DNA of 19,286 nt from Syntrophobacterales bacterium. GTDB lineage: Bacteria; Desulfobacterota; Syntrophobacteria; BM002. The position numbers were made by a program, and so were the translations under genes. The notes under the pieces were generated by a model. That model had not been told where the DNA came from. It made no database searches and saw only the letters and a list, made by a program, of their open reading frames with translations. Each line of letters begins with the position of its first letter. Position 1 is the first letter of the stretch. The stretch covers positions 1-19,286 of the forward strand of contig JAUVTM010000004.1 in NCBI GenBank assembly GCA_030601545.1. The letters are read 5' to 3'. Shown here piece after piece: positions 7,807 to 13,767 of this stretch.

Positions 7807-8604
7807 ATGGTCATCCGCTGCCCCACATGCAAGTTTACTGGTGCTGTCACAGAAAAACGTCGCCTTGCTGCTGATCACACCCTCTATTGTCCCCGCTGTC
7901 AGACACCTATGCCCTTTGCCGATCACCAGGATCCCACAGCAGCATCTGAGGCTGAGTTACAACCTCTACCACACCACAAGGTTGACTGGGAAGCGCGAAC
8001 CTCGTGGCTCGACCTGATTGCCTTTTGGCGGACCAGCAAGAACATTCTGTTTCATCCCTCAGTAACCTTTTCAGCTTTAAACTACGAGGCTGGGATACGC
8101 AGTTCCCTTGTGTATCTGCTTGTCTACGGTTCTCTGGGCCAAATAATCGGCCGCTATTGGTTTACTCTTCTCGGTATTCGATACGGCATTTTGGAAGGCA
8201 GCGCTCTCAACAATACCATACACTTTGGAGGGACCGTGCTGCTTACCCCCATCGTGCTGCTTGCCTCTATTTTTGTAGTTGCAAGCCTGGTCCACCTTGT
8301 TTTGCGAATCCTACGTGCGACCCGACGCCCTTTTTCAGCGACATTTCAGGTCATGGCCTACGCTTCCGGGGCAACCTCTCTTGTCAATGTCATACCATTT
8401 GTCGGCAGGTTTATCATGCCTACCTGGGCCTTGGTTTTGTACTTTGTTGGCCTTGTCAAAGCTCACCAGACCTCAAAGACCAGAGTCTTGTTCGCACTCT
8501 TGCTGCCGCTTGTCCTCACGGGTTTGTTTATCACGGGGATTGTGCTTCTCAATGCAGTTATGCATGTTCTAGATTTCTTGGAGGCAATACAACAGCCTCT
8601 TTAG
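7807..8604 (+). CDS. Zinc-ribbon plus Yip1-domain integral membrane protein
   Basis: A 265-aa protein. An N-terminal zinc ribbon, CPTC (5-8) and CPRC (28-31), is of the short type found at the start of many deltaproteobacterial proteins. It is followed by a polar linker and, from about residue 75, a membrane domain with about five hydrophobic segments. The order FHPSVTFSAL...SSLVYLLVYGSL...LTPIVLLASIFVVASLVHLVLR...YASGATSLVNVIPFVG...ALVLYFVGLVKAH resembles the Yip1/YIP1 family (PF04893-like). The function in bacteria is unknown. The start was set at ATG 7807 because the zinc ribbon begins immediately (MVIRCPTC) and GGAG lies about 10 bases upstream. A 222-aa frame overlapping it at 8004-8672 has no such features and is discarded. 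It is monocistronic: the next gene is ~0.8 kb away. Confidence 0.8.
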   Translation: MVIRCPTCKFTGAVTEKRRLAADHTLYCPRCQTPMPFADHQDPTAASEAELQPLPHHKVDWEARTSWLDLIAFWRTSKNILFHPSVTFSALNYEAGIRSSLVYLLVYGSLGQIIGRYWFTLLGIRYGILEGSALNNTIHFGGTVLLTPIVLLASIFVVASLVHLVLRILRATRRPFSATFQVMAYASGATSLVNVIPFVGRFIMPTWALVLYFVGLVKAHQTSKTRVLFALLLPLVLTGLFITGIVLLNAVMHVLDFLEAIQQPL

Positions 8605-8674
8605 TGCACCGCTATGGGCCACGACTGACACTATGGAGTTCCTCTAGCCTACTGCTGGTGATTTACAAATGAAA

Positions 8675-8695
8675 AGAGCATCTGCAATTAGCTCT
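8675..8695 (+). terminator. Weak hairpin downstream of the Yip1-type gene
   Basis: AGAGC (8675-8679) and GCTCT (8691-8695) can pair around an 11-base loop, preceded by AAAA and followed by GTTTAG. It lies about 70 bases past the stop codon. The short stem and interrupted T-run make it only a marginal terminator. Confidence 0.25.
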
Positions 8696-8706
8696 GTTTA
8701 GATGGA

Positions 8707-8903
8707 GCTTGAGGGCTGGGATTTTCCCGCAGCGGCGTATATAGCCAGCCTATGCCAATTTCAATTGATCAGCCTACCCAGCCAATATGGCAGAGGCTGG
8801 CAATATCCGCAGCTCGGGCTGCCATCTGCTTCGGCTCGAAGCACCTGCGCCCGGCAAGGACAGCAGACCGAGCGTAAGCGGAGGGAATGTCCCAGCCCTC
8901 GAG
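8707..8903. repeat. ~197-bp nested inverted-repeat element (left palindrome)
   Basis: The ends, 8707-8727 and 8883-8903, are inverted repeats matching at 18 of 21 positions; they include an uninterrupted 11-bp arm GAGGGCTGGGA/TCCCAGCCCTC. Inside, GCCAGCCTATGCCA (8743-8756) pairs with 8787-8800 at all 14 positions except the central AT/AG pair. The element could fold into one long branched hairpin. No open reading frame in it is convincing. It resembles a non-autonomous, MITE- or REP-like element, or a structured RNA. Confidence 0.6.
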
Positions 8904-8940
8904 CGGTAAGCCTGACTAACTGCAATTGGCGAGGTTGAAA

Positions 8941-9134
8941 GGACATTCCTTGTATTTGTTCTTGCGTTCCGAGTCTCACGGTCTGGTCACTTCTGGCGCA
9001 GCTGAGTGCGGGGGAAGGCGCCCCCTCCCTGTTCCCCGTTCCTGCGGAACGGGGCCAGGGGCTCCCCCACCCACAGCTGCGGAAGTGGCACAGACCTTCC
9101 GCCAGTCACTCCAGAACAAACACAAGGAATGTCT
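8941..9134. repeat. ~194-bp palindromic element (right palindrome)
   Basis: The terminal arms 8942-8962 and 9113-9133 are inverted repeats identical at 20 of 21 positions (outer part GACATTCCTTGT). Moving inward, further paired blocks appear: GGTCTG/CAGACC, ACTTC/GAAGT and CGCAGCTG/CAGCTGCG. The centre has a strong hairpin CCCCGTTCC-TGC-GGAACGGGG (about 9034-9054). The whole element can fold as one long imperfect hairpin. There is no transposase gene inside. It is best explained as a mobile palindromic (MITE-like) repeat. Confidence 0.7.
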
Positions 9135-9408
9135 AGGTGGATTTGTCTCAATTATTCTTAAGATACTCATACCAACAAAAAATGGGGGAACTCCTGAGCC
9201 GAAAATACTTGACTCAGTGGCATTTGGCTGAATATAGTTCGTTTGTGATGTTTGTAAAGACTGCTTCACCGCTTCTTTACTGATCTGGATTTGCTGATGG
9301 GCTGATCCTGTCGCTGCTTCGGCGACATTTTGAAAATCTTCAACGCTAATTTCCCGTCATGCGTTGATGCGGGATTATTCATACCTGAGTTGGTTGGCGT
9401 CTCTTGCA
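9135..9408. other. Leader region upstream of khpA, no gene seen
   Basis: After the palindrome this 274-base stretch holds a candidate promoter (9209-9238, listed separately), a small hairpin GTCGC/GCGAC (9310-9326) followed by ATTTTG, and two overlapping inverted repeats. These are CAACGC...GCGTTG (about 9340-9367) and CCCGTCAT...ATGCGGG (about 9353-9373), which cannot both form at once. They might form alternative RNA structures in the khpA leader, but the stems are short. Confidence 0.35.
9209..9238 (+). promoter_or_regulatory. Candidate sigma-70-type promoter for the khpA group
   Basis: TTGACT (9209-9214) and TATAGT (9233-9238) each match the consensus at five of six positions, with an 18-base spacer. 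This is the best promoter-like pair in the gap before the KH-domain gene and predicts a leader of roughly 175-180 bases. Confidence 0.45.
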
Positions 9409-9410
9409 AT

Positions 9411-9415
9411 GGAGG
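9411..9415 (+). promoter_or_regulatory. Shine-Dalgarno that fixes the khpA GTG start
   Basis: GGAGG lies eight bases before GTG at 9424. The competing ATG at 9409 overlaps this site and has no Shine-Dalgarno sequence of its own. Confidence 0.75.
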
Positions 9416-9423
9416 ATACAGCG

Positions 9424-9654
9424 GTGAGGGAATTAATTGAAATTATGGCGAAGGCGCTGGTTGAGTATCCTGATCAGGTAAAAGTGAGTGAAATCGCTGG
9501 AGAACATGCTTCGGTCATCGAACTCAAAACCGCCAAAGAGGATATTGGCAAGGTAATCGCCAAACGAGGACGCAACGCCCAGGCAATGCGGACCATCTTG
9601 AACGCTGCCTCTGCAAAGCTCAGGAAGCGCGTAGTTCTTGAGATCATCGATTAA
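9424..9654 (+). CDS. khpA: KH-domain RNA-binding protein KhpA
   Basis: A 76-aa protein, the usual length for KhpA (YlqC-type), a small single-KH RNA-binding protein. It begins MRELIEIMAKALVEYPDQV and runs through VIELKTAKEDIGKVIAKRGR to KRVVLEIID, collinear with family members. The GTG start was chosen because GGAGG sits at ideal spacing and because it gives the family N-terminus; the upstream ATG at 9409 would add an unusual MEDTA extension. The KH GxxG loop reads AKRG (46-49), so its first glycine is replaced by alanine. In many bacteria khpA follows rpsP, but here neither rpsP nor rimM is adjacent. It leads a plus-strand group with the Cys-rich protein, GT9 and TPR genes. Confidence 0.85.
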   Translation: MRELIEIMAKALVEYPDQVKVSEIAGEHASVIELKTAKEDIGKVIAKRGRNAQAMRTILNAASAKLRKRVVLEIID

Positions 9655-9714
9655 CAGGGCTGACGTTCAGCCTTGCCTGGTGCACAGTTTCGCGGCCTGT
9701 GGAGAGTGGAGAAT

Positions 9715-9987
9715 ATGCCTGATAGCAGACCTTCTTGCTTTGGCATTTCTGAACACTGTATGCCCAGAGATGAAAACGGCATCATCCAGCCACAAGAAAA
9801 CTGCCGCCGTTGTGACCACCTGCGGGAGTGTCTCCAGGAAGCTATTGATGCTTGTGGCGGCGTGGAGAAGCTCAAATCTGAAAGTGGTTCTCAATCCGCC
9901 GAGAAAAAGGCGGAGCCAGGGGGCGTCGTGGGAGCGATTCTGCGCTGGTCTGAAAGAAAGCGGGCAGCCAGAGGTGATACTACCTAA
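9715..9987 (+). CDS. Small Cys-rich protein of unknown function
   Basis: A 90-aa protein I do not recognise by name. Its N-terminal half contains six cysteines (C8, C15, C30, C33, C39, C47), including QENCRRCDHLREC, a spacing that suggests a zinc or iron-sulfur site. The C-terminal half is polar and charged (EKLKSESGSQSAEKKAEP) and ends in a basic helix (LRWSERKRAARG). There is no signal peptide or membrane segment. ATG 9715 was chosen because GTGGAG lies just upstream; the frame could be extended upstream to 9673. It sits 60 bases after khpA and 51 bases before the GT9 gene, consistent with co-transcription. Metal binding is inferred from the cysteines only. Confidence 0.6.
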   Translation: MPDSRPSCFGISEHCMPRDENGIIQPQENCRRCDHLRECLQEAIDACGGVEKLKSESGSQSAEKKAEPGGVVGAILRWSERKRAARGDTT

Positions 9988-10038
9988 TCCTTCTTGAACT
10001 CCCCATCGTTCCCACAGAAGTTGGTTTTTCAAAAGGCG

Positions 10039-11025
10039 ATGAAATCCATTCTCATTGTCCACCAGGGTGCCATCGGCGATTTTATCCTCAGCCTACCGGC
10101 GGTGGAGGCTATTCATCGCTTTTATCTTGAGGCACATTTCACCTTTATCGCTCATCCTGCCATCGTAGAGATCATCCAAAGACGCCCCTACTTCAAGCGA
10201 GTGTTTGACTGTTCTGATCGTTGCTGGGTATCACTCTATAGCTCGGAAGGGAAATTGGCCGGAGTTGTTCATGATCTACTGCCCCACGTGGAAAGCACCT
10301 TTGTTTTTGGTCGTCCAGCCAGCCAAGTAATAGCTGATAATCTTGCAAACCATTTTGGGAATTCCGCACATCGACTAGATCCCTTTCCTGAGCCTGATCT
10401 TTGTCTTGGTGTCGATGATTATCAATGCCGTCAACTGGAAAAACTCGGCATTCCCGCCACTCCCCCTCCAGATGCGATTATCGCTCCGGCGCACCAGGAT
10501 TTTCTCGAGGTCCGTGATTTCCTCAGCCGGAACCTTGGATCCGGAGACCGGCTTGTTTTGTTGCATCCCGGGAGTGGAGGTAAACAAAAGCTATGGACGG
10601 TTGCAGGCTGGCTCAGTGTCATCAACAAACTGTCGGCCCACCCCAATATCCGCTTCGCTTTGTTGCAAGGACCAGCCGACGCAGGTATCGTTCAGCACCT
10701 GCGCTCTCAGTTGGCACCATTTTCTCCTATTCCCGTGGAAAACTGGCAGCTTGGCAAGCTGGCTGCACTCATGAGCAAGGCCGATCTCTATCTTGGTAAT
10801 GATTCAGGAATTACCCATTTAGCAGCTGCCTGCGGTACTCCGACCATTGCTCTTTTCGGCCCTACTGACCCGCGGGTTTGGGGACCGCATGGCCCACAGG
10901 TCAGCATTATTCGCTGGCAACCATGGAGCTTAGTTCATGAGCAGGCAGAATCAAAAAAGATCTCGGAACCGCCATTGGAAGCAGAGCTTGTGTGTAAAAA
11001 AGCAAGGGAGTGGCTGCAGATATGA
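10039..11025 (+). CDS. Glycosyltransferase family 9 (heptosyltransferase-like)
   Basis: A 328-aa protein of the family that includes the ADP-heptose:LPS heptosyltransferases WaaC and WaaF, which build the LPS inner core at the cytoplasmic face of the inner membrane. The N-terminal motif MKSILIVHQGAIGDFILSLP (1-20) is the GT-B acceptor-side nucleotide-sugar transferase start. LLHPGSGGKQKLWTVAGW and the C-terminal LGNDSGITHLAAACGTPTIA and LFGPTDPRVWGP are the conserved GT9 donor-binding segments. ATG 10039 places the start at the family's first strand; a TTG at 9994 could add 15 residues. The stop overlaps the start of the TPR gene (ATGA), so the two are translationally coupled. The exact sugar and acceptor cannot be told from sequence. 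Confidence 0.9.
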   Translation: MKSILIVHQGAIGDFILSLPAVEAIHRFYLEAHFTFIAHPAIVEIIQRRPYFKRVFDCSDRCWVSLYSSEGKLAGVVHDLLPHVESTFVFGRPASQVIADNLANHFGNSAHRLDPFPEPDLCLGVDDYQCRQLEKLGIPATPPPDAIIAPAHQDFLEVRDFLSRNLGSGDRLVLLHPGSGGKQKLWTVAGWLSVINKLSAHPNIRFALLQGPADAGIVQHLRSQLAPFSPIPVENWQLGKLAALMSKADLYLGNDSGITHLAAACGTPTIALFGPTDPRVWGPHGPQVSIIRWQPWSLVHEQAESKKISEPPLEAELVCKKAREWLQI

Positions 11026-11708
11026 GTGATCAGAAGGACCAGGGCCACAGGGACGATGTGGCCATCGCAGTCTTCATTACCGTTTTGGCGGTCTTTATTG
11101 TCTCTGCCCTCTACCTCGTAAAAACCATTCAGAAGCAGGGTTTTGACGACCCAGTCACAATCGTCTCCAGATGGATAAACACCCACAAAGAGAAGTACCT
11201 GGACAAAAAGAAAGATGTATGGGCACAGAGAAAGATAGATAGAGAATTAGAAAAACATTTCGCAACTGGCCGCAGACTGTACAAAAGAAAGATATACAAC
11301 CGAGCACTACAGGAATTTGACAAAGCAATAAAGATTGACCCAAGTAGCTTCAAAGCTTATTTCGGGAGAGGACGTGTATATCTCAAAACGGGACAGTATG
11401 ACGAGGCGATAGCCGATTTCAAGATGGTAATTAAACTGAAGCCTGATTATTCAAAACCATATCACAATTTGGGTTGGCTTCATTATCAAGAAGGAAAATA
11501 TGAAGAAAGCGTTCGGCATCTGAATAAAGCAATCGAGCTCGAACCAAATAATGGGTGGGCATATTATACCAGAGGTCGTAGCCACTTTAAAAAAGGCGAT
11601 CTCCAAATGGCATTGAGAGATACCAAGAAATCCTGCACCTTAGGTTATCAGCAGGCTTGCACGGTTCAAAAGAAGTATGAGAACAAAGTAAGAGAGGGGA
11701 AGCCATAA
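11022..11708 (+). CDS. Membrane-anchored TPR-repeat protein
   Basis: A 228-aa protein. A short N-terminal tail (MSDQKDQGHRDD) precedes one hydrophobic helix at about residues 12-33 (VAIAVFITVLAVFIVSALYLV). A basic, charged linker follows, then about three TPR units from about residue 80 to 215. These are recognisable as RLYKRKIYNRALQEFDKAIK, AYFGRGRVYLKTGQYDEAIA and PYHNLGWLHYQEGKYEESVR, with a related fourth unit near the C-terminus (AYYTRGRSHFKKGDLQMAL). TPRs are protein-protein scaffolds; the anchor puts them at the inner membrane, probably facing the periplasm or cytoplasm depending on topology. The start at 11022 overlaps the GT9 stop by four bases and has AGGGAG about 11 bases upstream. 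It is more A/T-rich than the GT9 gene. No partner can be named. Confidence 0.85.
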   Translation: MSDQKDQGHRDDVAIAVFITVLAVFIVSALYLVKTIQKQGFDDPVTIVSRWINTHKEKYLDKKKDVWAQRKIDRELEKHFATGRRLYKRKIYNRALQEFDKAIKIDPSSFKAYFGRGRVYLKTGQYDEAIADFKMVIKLKPDYSKPYHNLGWLHYQEGKYEESVRHLNKAIELEPNNGWAYYTRGRSHFKKGDLQMALRDTKKSCTLGYQQACTVQKKYENKVREGKP

Positions 11709-11783
11709 TATTATACAACTCTTCTAAAGGGACCTAAGTAAAGAATCCACGCCCTTCGATGTTGAATAAACTGGGCAGGTGGG

Positions 11784-11812
11784 TTGTCCGCTGTGAATTA
11801 ATACATTATCAT
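11784..11812 (+). promoter_or_regulatory. Candidate promoter of the Fur-family gene
   Basis: TTGTCC (11784-11789) and TATCAT (11807-11812) are separated by 17 bases and match the sigma-70 consensus at four and five of six positions. The -10 overlaps the inverted repeat at 11809-11828. The predicted leader before the TTG start at 11908 is about 85-90 bases. Confidence 0.45.
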
Positions 11813-11828
11813 TCCTAAATAAGAATGA
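11809..11828. promoter_or_regulatory. Candidate operator for the Fur-family regulator
   Basis: TCATTC (11809-11814) and GAATGA (11823-11828) form a perfect 6+6 inverted repeat with an A/T-rich 8-base centre. It overlaps the proposed -10 and start site of the Fur-family gene. Fur and PerR proteins bind A/T-rich inverted repeats and often repress themselves, so this is a plausible autoregulatory site. It is not a close match to the E. coli Fur box. Confidence 0.4.
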
Positions 11829-11893
11829 ATCAATAACTAGTACCGATATTTCAAGGAGCGACTGTCGCGACCATGATTCGTGAAACATCGAGT

Positions 11894-11900
11894 AGAGGAA
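11894..11900 (+). promoter_or_regulatory. Shine-Dalgarno supporting the TTG start of the Fur-family gene
   Basis: AGAGGAA ends seven bases before TTG at 11908. No ATG or GTG start in the same frame lies near the expected N-terminus. Confidence 0.65.
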
Positions 11901-11907
11901 TCTTCCT

Positions 11908-12372
11908 TTGTCTTCCAATGTTGGCCAGAAACGAGCAGTTCAGGAAAAGTTAGAGCTCCTTAGAAATAAGTGTAAAGAGACTGGGCTCAAGCTCACCCAT
12001 CAGCGATTGGAGATCTTTCGTGAGTTGATCTCCACAGATGATCATCCGTCAGCCGAGAGAATCCACAAACGCGTCCAGGCCCGAATTCCATCGATCTCTC
12101 TAGATACAGTCTACAGGACGCTCTCTATTTTCGAACGTTATGGCTTGATTGACAAAGTATGCGTCTTCGAAGATCGAGCCAGATTCTGCGGGGATCCAGA
12201 CCCCCACTATCATCTCTTCTGCACAAACTGTAAGAGTATAGCTGATTTTAATTGGGATTCTCTCGACCACATCGAACCTCCTCTAGAAGCTGGACAATGG
12301 GGCCGCGTGTACGCCAAACGGGTGATTTTAGAGGGTATCTGCAGTCGATGTTTGAGAAAGGTGAAAGAGTAA
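11908..12372 (+). CDS. Fur/PerR-family metal-dependent transcriptional regulator
   Basis: A 154-aa DNA-binding regulator of the Fur superfamily (Fur, Zur, PerR). A winged-helix domain covers about residues 10-85 (LKLTHQRLEIFRELIS...SLDTVYRTLSIFERYGLI). The dimerisation and metal-binding domain follows with DPHYHLFCTNC, including H100 and H102. Two CxxC pairs, C105/C108 and C145/C148, form the structural zinc site. The conserved HxH before CxxC and the overall length are like PerR and the peroxide-type members, but sensing of peroxide rather than iron cannot be read directly. The start is TTG, supported by AGAGGAA at good spacing. A 67-base gap precedes the universal stress protein gene on the same strand, suggesting one stress-response unit. 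A candidate operator overlaps its promoter. Confidence 0.9.
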   Translation: MSSNVGQKRAVQEKLELLRNKCKETGLKLTHQRLEIFRELISTDDHPSAERIHKRVQARIPSISLDTVYRTLSIFERYGLIDKVCVFEDRARFCGDPDPHYHLFCTNCKSIADFNWDSLDHIEPPLEAGQWGRVYAKRVILEGICSRCLRKVKE

Positions 12373-12439
12373 ACTTCATTACAGCCAACAAGAATGTATT
12401 CGGCCCGAATTGGTTTTTTCAACTGGGAGTTTTTGACCT

Positions 12440-13396
12440 ATGAACACGGAAAAAAGAATATTATTTGGTGTAGACGATTCTGAGTTTTCCATACAAGCCG
12501 TTACTGCCGTAGGCGGTCTGCTGAAAAATAGTAAAAATTATAGGATAACACTATTCTATGGTGCCCCTGACCCGAATCTTCCCTTCTTATCAAAGGCTCT
12601 GGGTTTGGGTCCCAAAGAATTACGACACCTGGAAAAAGTTTGTAGCTTGGAAGAGACCAATGTTTTGGTGCAAGCCAAAGAAGCCTTGACAGACTCCGGC
12701 TTCGATTCCCACAAAATCGAAACGATCTGCCAGACCAAGTGCAACGACCCCGCCTACCAGATGTTGAAATTGGCTGCCGAAGAAGGCTATGAGACTCTCG
12801 CTTTGGGACTACGTGGACCCGCGCAGGCGGCGCGAAAGCTGATGGGCTCAGTTGCCTACAAACTGGTCCATTTGGCAGATGACCGGACCCTCTGGATTGT
12901 AGATCCACGCATCTCTTCTCGGGACGTGCTGGTGGCTCTGGTTGGGGCGTCCATCAGCAGACGGGTGGTGGAGCACGTGGTTGCGTATTTATCCCATCTT
13001 AAAGATAGCAGATTCACCTTCTTTCATGTTACTCCGCCCTTACCTCCCCAATATTGGGACGATGCCCGCATTTTAGATGCGAAAGAACGCCAGGAGCGTG
13101 AAGAGCAAATTGATCAGTGGATGAAGGGATATGAGGACAGGGTTAAGGCAATAGCGGTAGAAGGTAAAGAGAAGCTAATCAACGCGGGTGTGCCTGAAGA
13201 GAACGTGACCTTCAAGATTCAACCCCAGGAGAGAGGCATTGCTCGTGACATTCTGGAGGAACTGGAAAGCAATGATTACGGCATTTTGGTAATTGGCCGC
13301 AAGGGTTCCAAAGAGATCGACCAGTTTGGGCTGGGCAGTAAAGCCCACAAAATGCTACATAACGGTCATGCCCTGGCCATCTGTGTAGTCAACTGA
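12440..13396 (+). CDS. Tandem-domain universal stress protein (UspA family)
   Basis: A 318-aa cytoplasmic protein made of two Usp domains, about 1-155 and 156-318. Each domain ends with the ATP-binding pattern GxxG-x9-G(S): GLRGPAQAARKLMGS in the first and GRKGSKEIDQFGLGS in the second. Both are complete, so the protein should belong to the ATP-binding class. The first domain begins KRILFGVDDSEFSIQAV, with the typical strand and acidic turn; the second begins RDVLVALVGASISRRVV. ATG 12440 has GGGAG about 10 bases upstream. It follows the Fur-family gene closely and probably shares its transcript. Usp proteins are generally induced by stress and growth arrest; the target of this one is unknown. 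Confidence 0.9.
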   Translation: MNTEKRILFGVDDSEFSIQAVTAVGGLLKNSKNYRITLFYGAPDPNLPFLSKALGLGPKELRHLEKVCSLEETNVLVQAKEALTDSGFDSHKIETICQTKCNDPAYQMLKLAAEEGYETLALGLRGPAQAARKLMGSVAYKLVHLADDRTLWIVDPRISSRDVLVALVGASISRRVVEHVVAYLSHLKDSRFTFFHVTPPLPPQYWDDARILDAKERQEREEQIDQWMKGYEDRVKAIAVEGKEKLINAGVPEENVTFKIQPQERGIARDILEELESNDYGILVIGRKGSKEIDQFGLGSKAHKMLHNGHALAICVVN

Positions 13397-13402
13397 GCAG
13401 AT

Positions 13403-13497
13403 ACCAGGTGTCAGTGTTCAGGTGTCAGGGTTTTAGGTACAGGGTGTCAGCTTCTATGTTTCTTTTTCCCGACACCTGACACCTGACACCTAAAACA
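13403..13497 (+). repeat. Composite CAGGTGTC/GACACCTG repeat, copy 2
   Basis: This repeat fills most of the 149-base gap between the Usp gene and the 73-aa gene. CCAGGTGTCAG-type units lie left of a 21-bp core (13449-13469, begins AGCTTCTATG, ends TTTTTCC), and CGACACCTGACACCTGACAC units lie right of it. The two sides are inverse complements, so it can form a hairpin with the core in the loop; GTTTTAGGT and ACCTAAAAC near the edges also pair. The core is identical to that of copy 3 on the opposite strand. Confidence 0.85.
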
Positions 13498-13531
13498 GTG
13501 AAACCTCGTTTTCTATGTCCAAACAAGACCT

Positions 13532-13541
13532 GGGAGGTGAT
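13532..13541 (+). promoter_or_regulatory. Strong Shine-Dalgarno for the 73-aa gene
   Basis: GGGAGGTGAT lies just before ATG 13546 and is close to the full anti-16S complement. It excludes the longer reading from 13498, which would start inside the repeat. Confidence 0.8.
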
Positions 13542-13545
13542 ATCC

Positions 13546-13767
13546 ATGGCTGTCCACAAAGTTGCAATGTTTCGACCCTACCCCTTTCAGGCAGGGCAAA
13601 AAATCCACATTGAAACCGGGCCACGGAAGGGTGACTGGGAGGTTATTGGGGTTAGTGATCGCAAGGTCAAACTCAGATGTCCGGTCTCCCTACGAGAGTT
13701 TGAATGGAACCGATTCTGCTACTTTATGGAAGACCGCGAAATCGATCAATGGCCTCAGGAAGATTAA
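13546..13767 (+). CDS. Conserved-looking 73-aa protein of unknown function
   Basis: I do not recognise this protein by name. It is short, soluble and dense in alternating hydrophobic and charged residues (KIHIETGPRKGDWEVIGV, RKVKLRCPVSLREFEWNRFC), a pattern that suggests a small all-beta barrel of the SH3 or KOW kind. It has two cysteines and no signal peptide. A very strong Shine-Dalgarno (GGGAGGTGAT) supports the start. Its TAA stop is immediately followed by the ATG of the GCS2-like ligase (TAAATG), so the two are almost certainly co-translated. It could be a subunit, regulator or substrate of the ligase; nothing in the sequence decides between these. Confidence 0.7.
   Translation: MAVHKVAMFRPYPFQAGQKIHIETGPRKGDWEVIGVSDRKVKLRCPVSLREFEWNRFCYFMEDREIDQWPQED

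Noticed and set aside
8004..8672. 222-codon plus-strand frame
   Set aside because: It overlaps the zinc-ribbon/Yip1 gene in another frame. Only the 7807 frame shows CxxC pairs and membrane helices.
8926..9269. Open frames on both strands of about 100 codons
   Set aside because: Both run through the 8941-9134 palindrome; their proline- and glycine-rich translations are by-products of the G/C-rich hairpin.
11873..11953. 26-codon open frame (ATGATTCGTGAAAC start) in the leader of the Fur-family gene
   Set aside because: Its AGGAG lies about 14 bases upstream, too far, and the frame overlaps the real gene out of phase. A leader peptide is possible but unsupported.
13403..13497. CAGGTGTC arrays as a possible CRISPR
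   Set aside because: The units are 8-15 bases, directly adjacent, in both orientations and without unique spacers; there are no cas genes.
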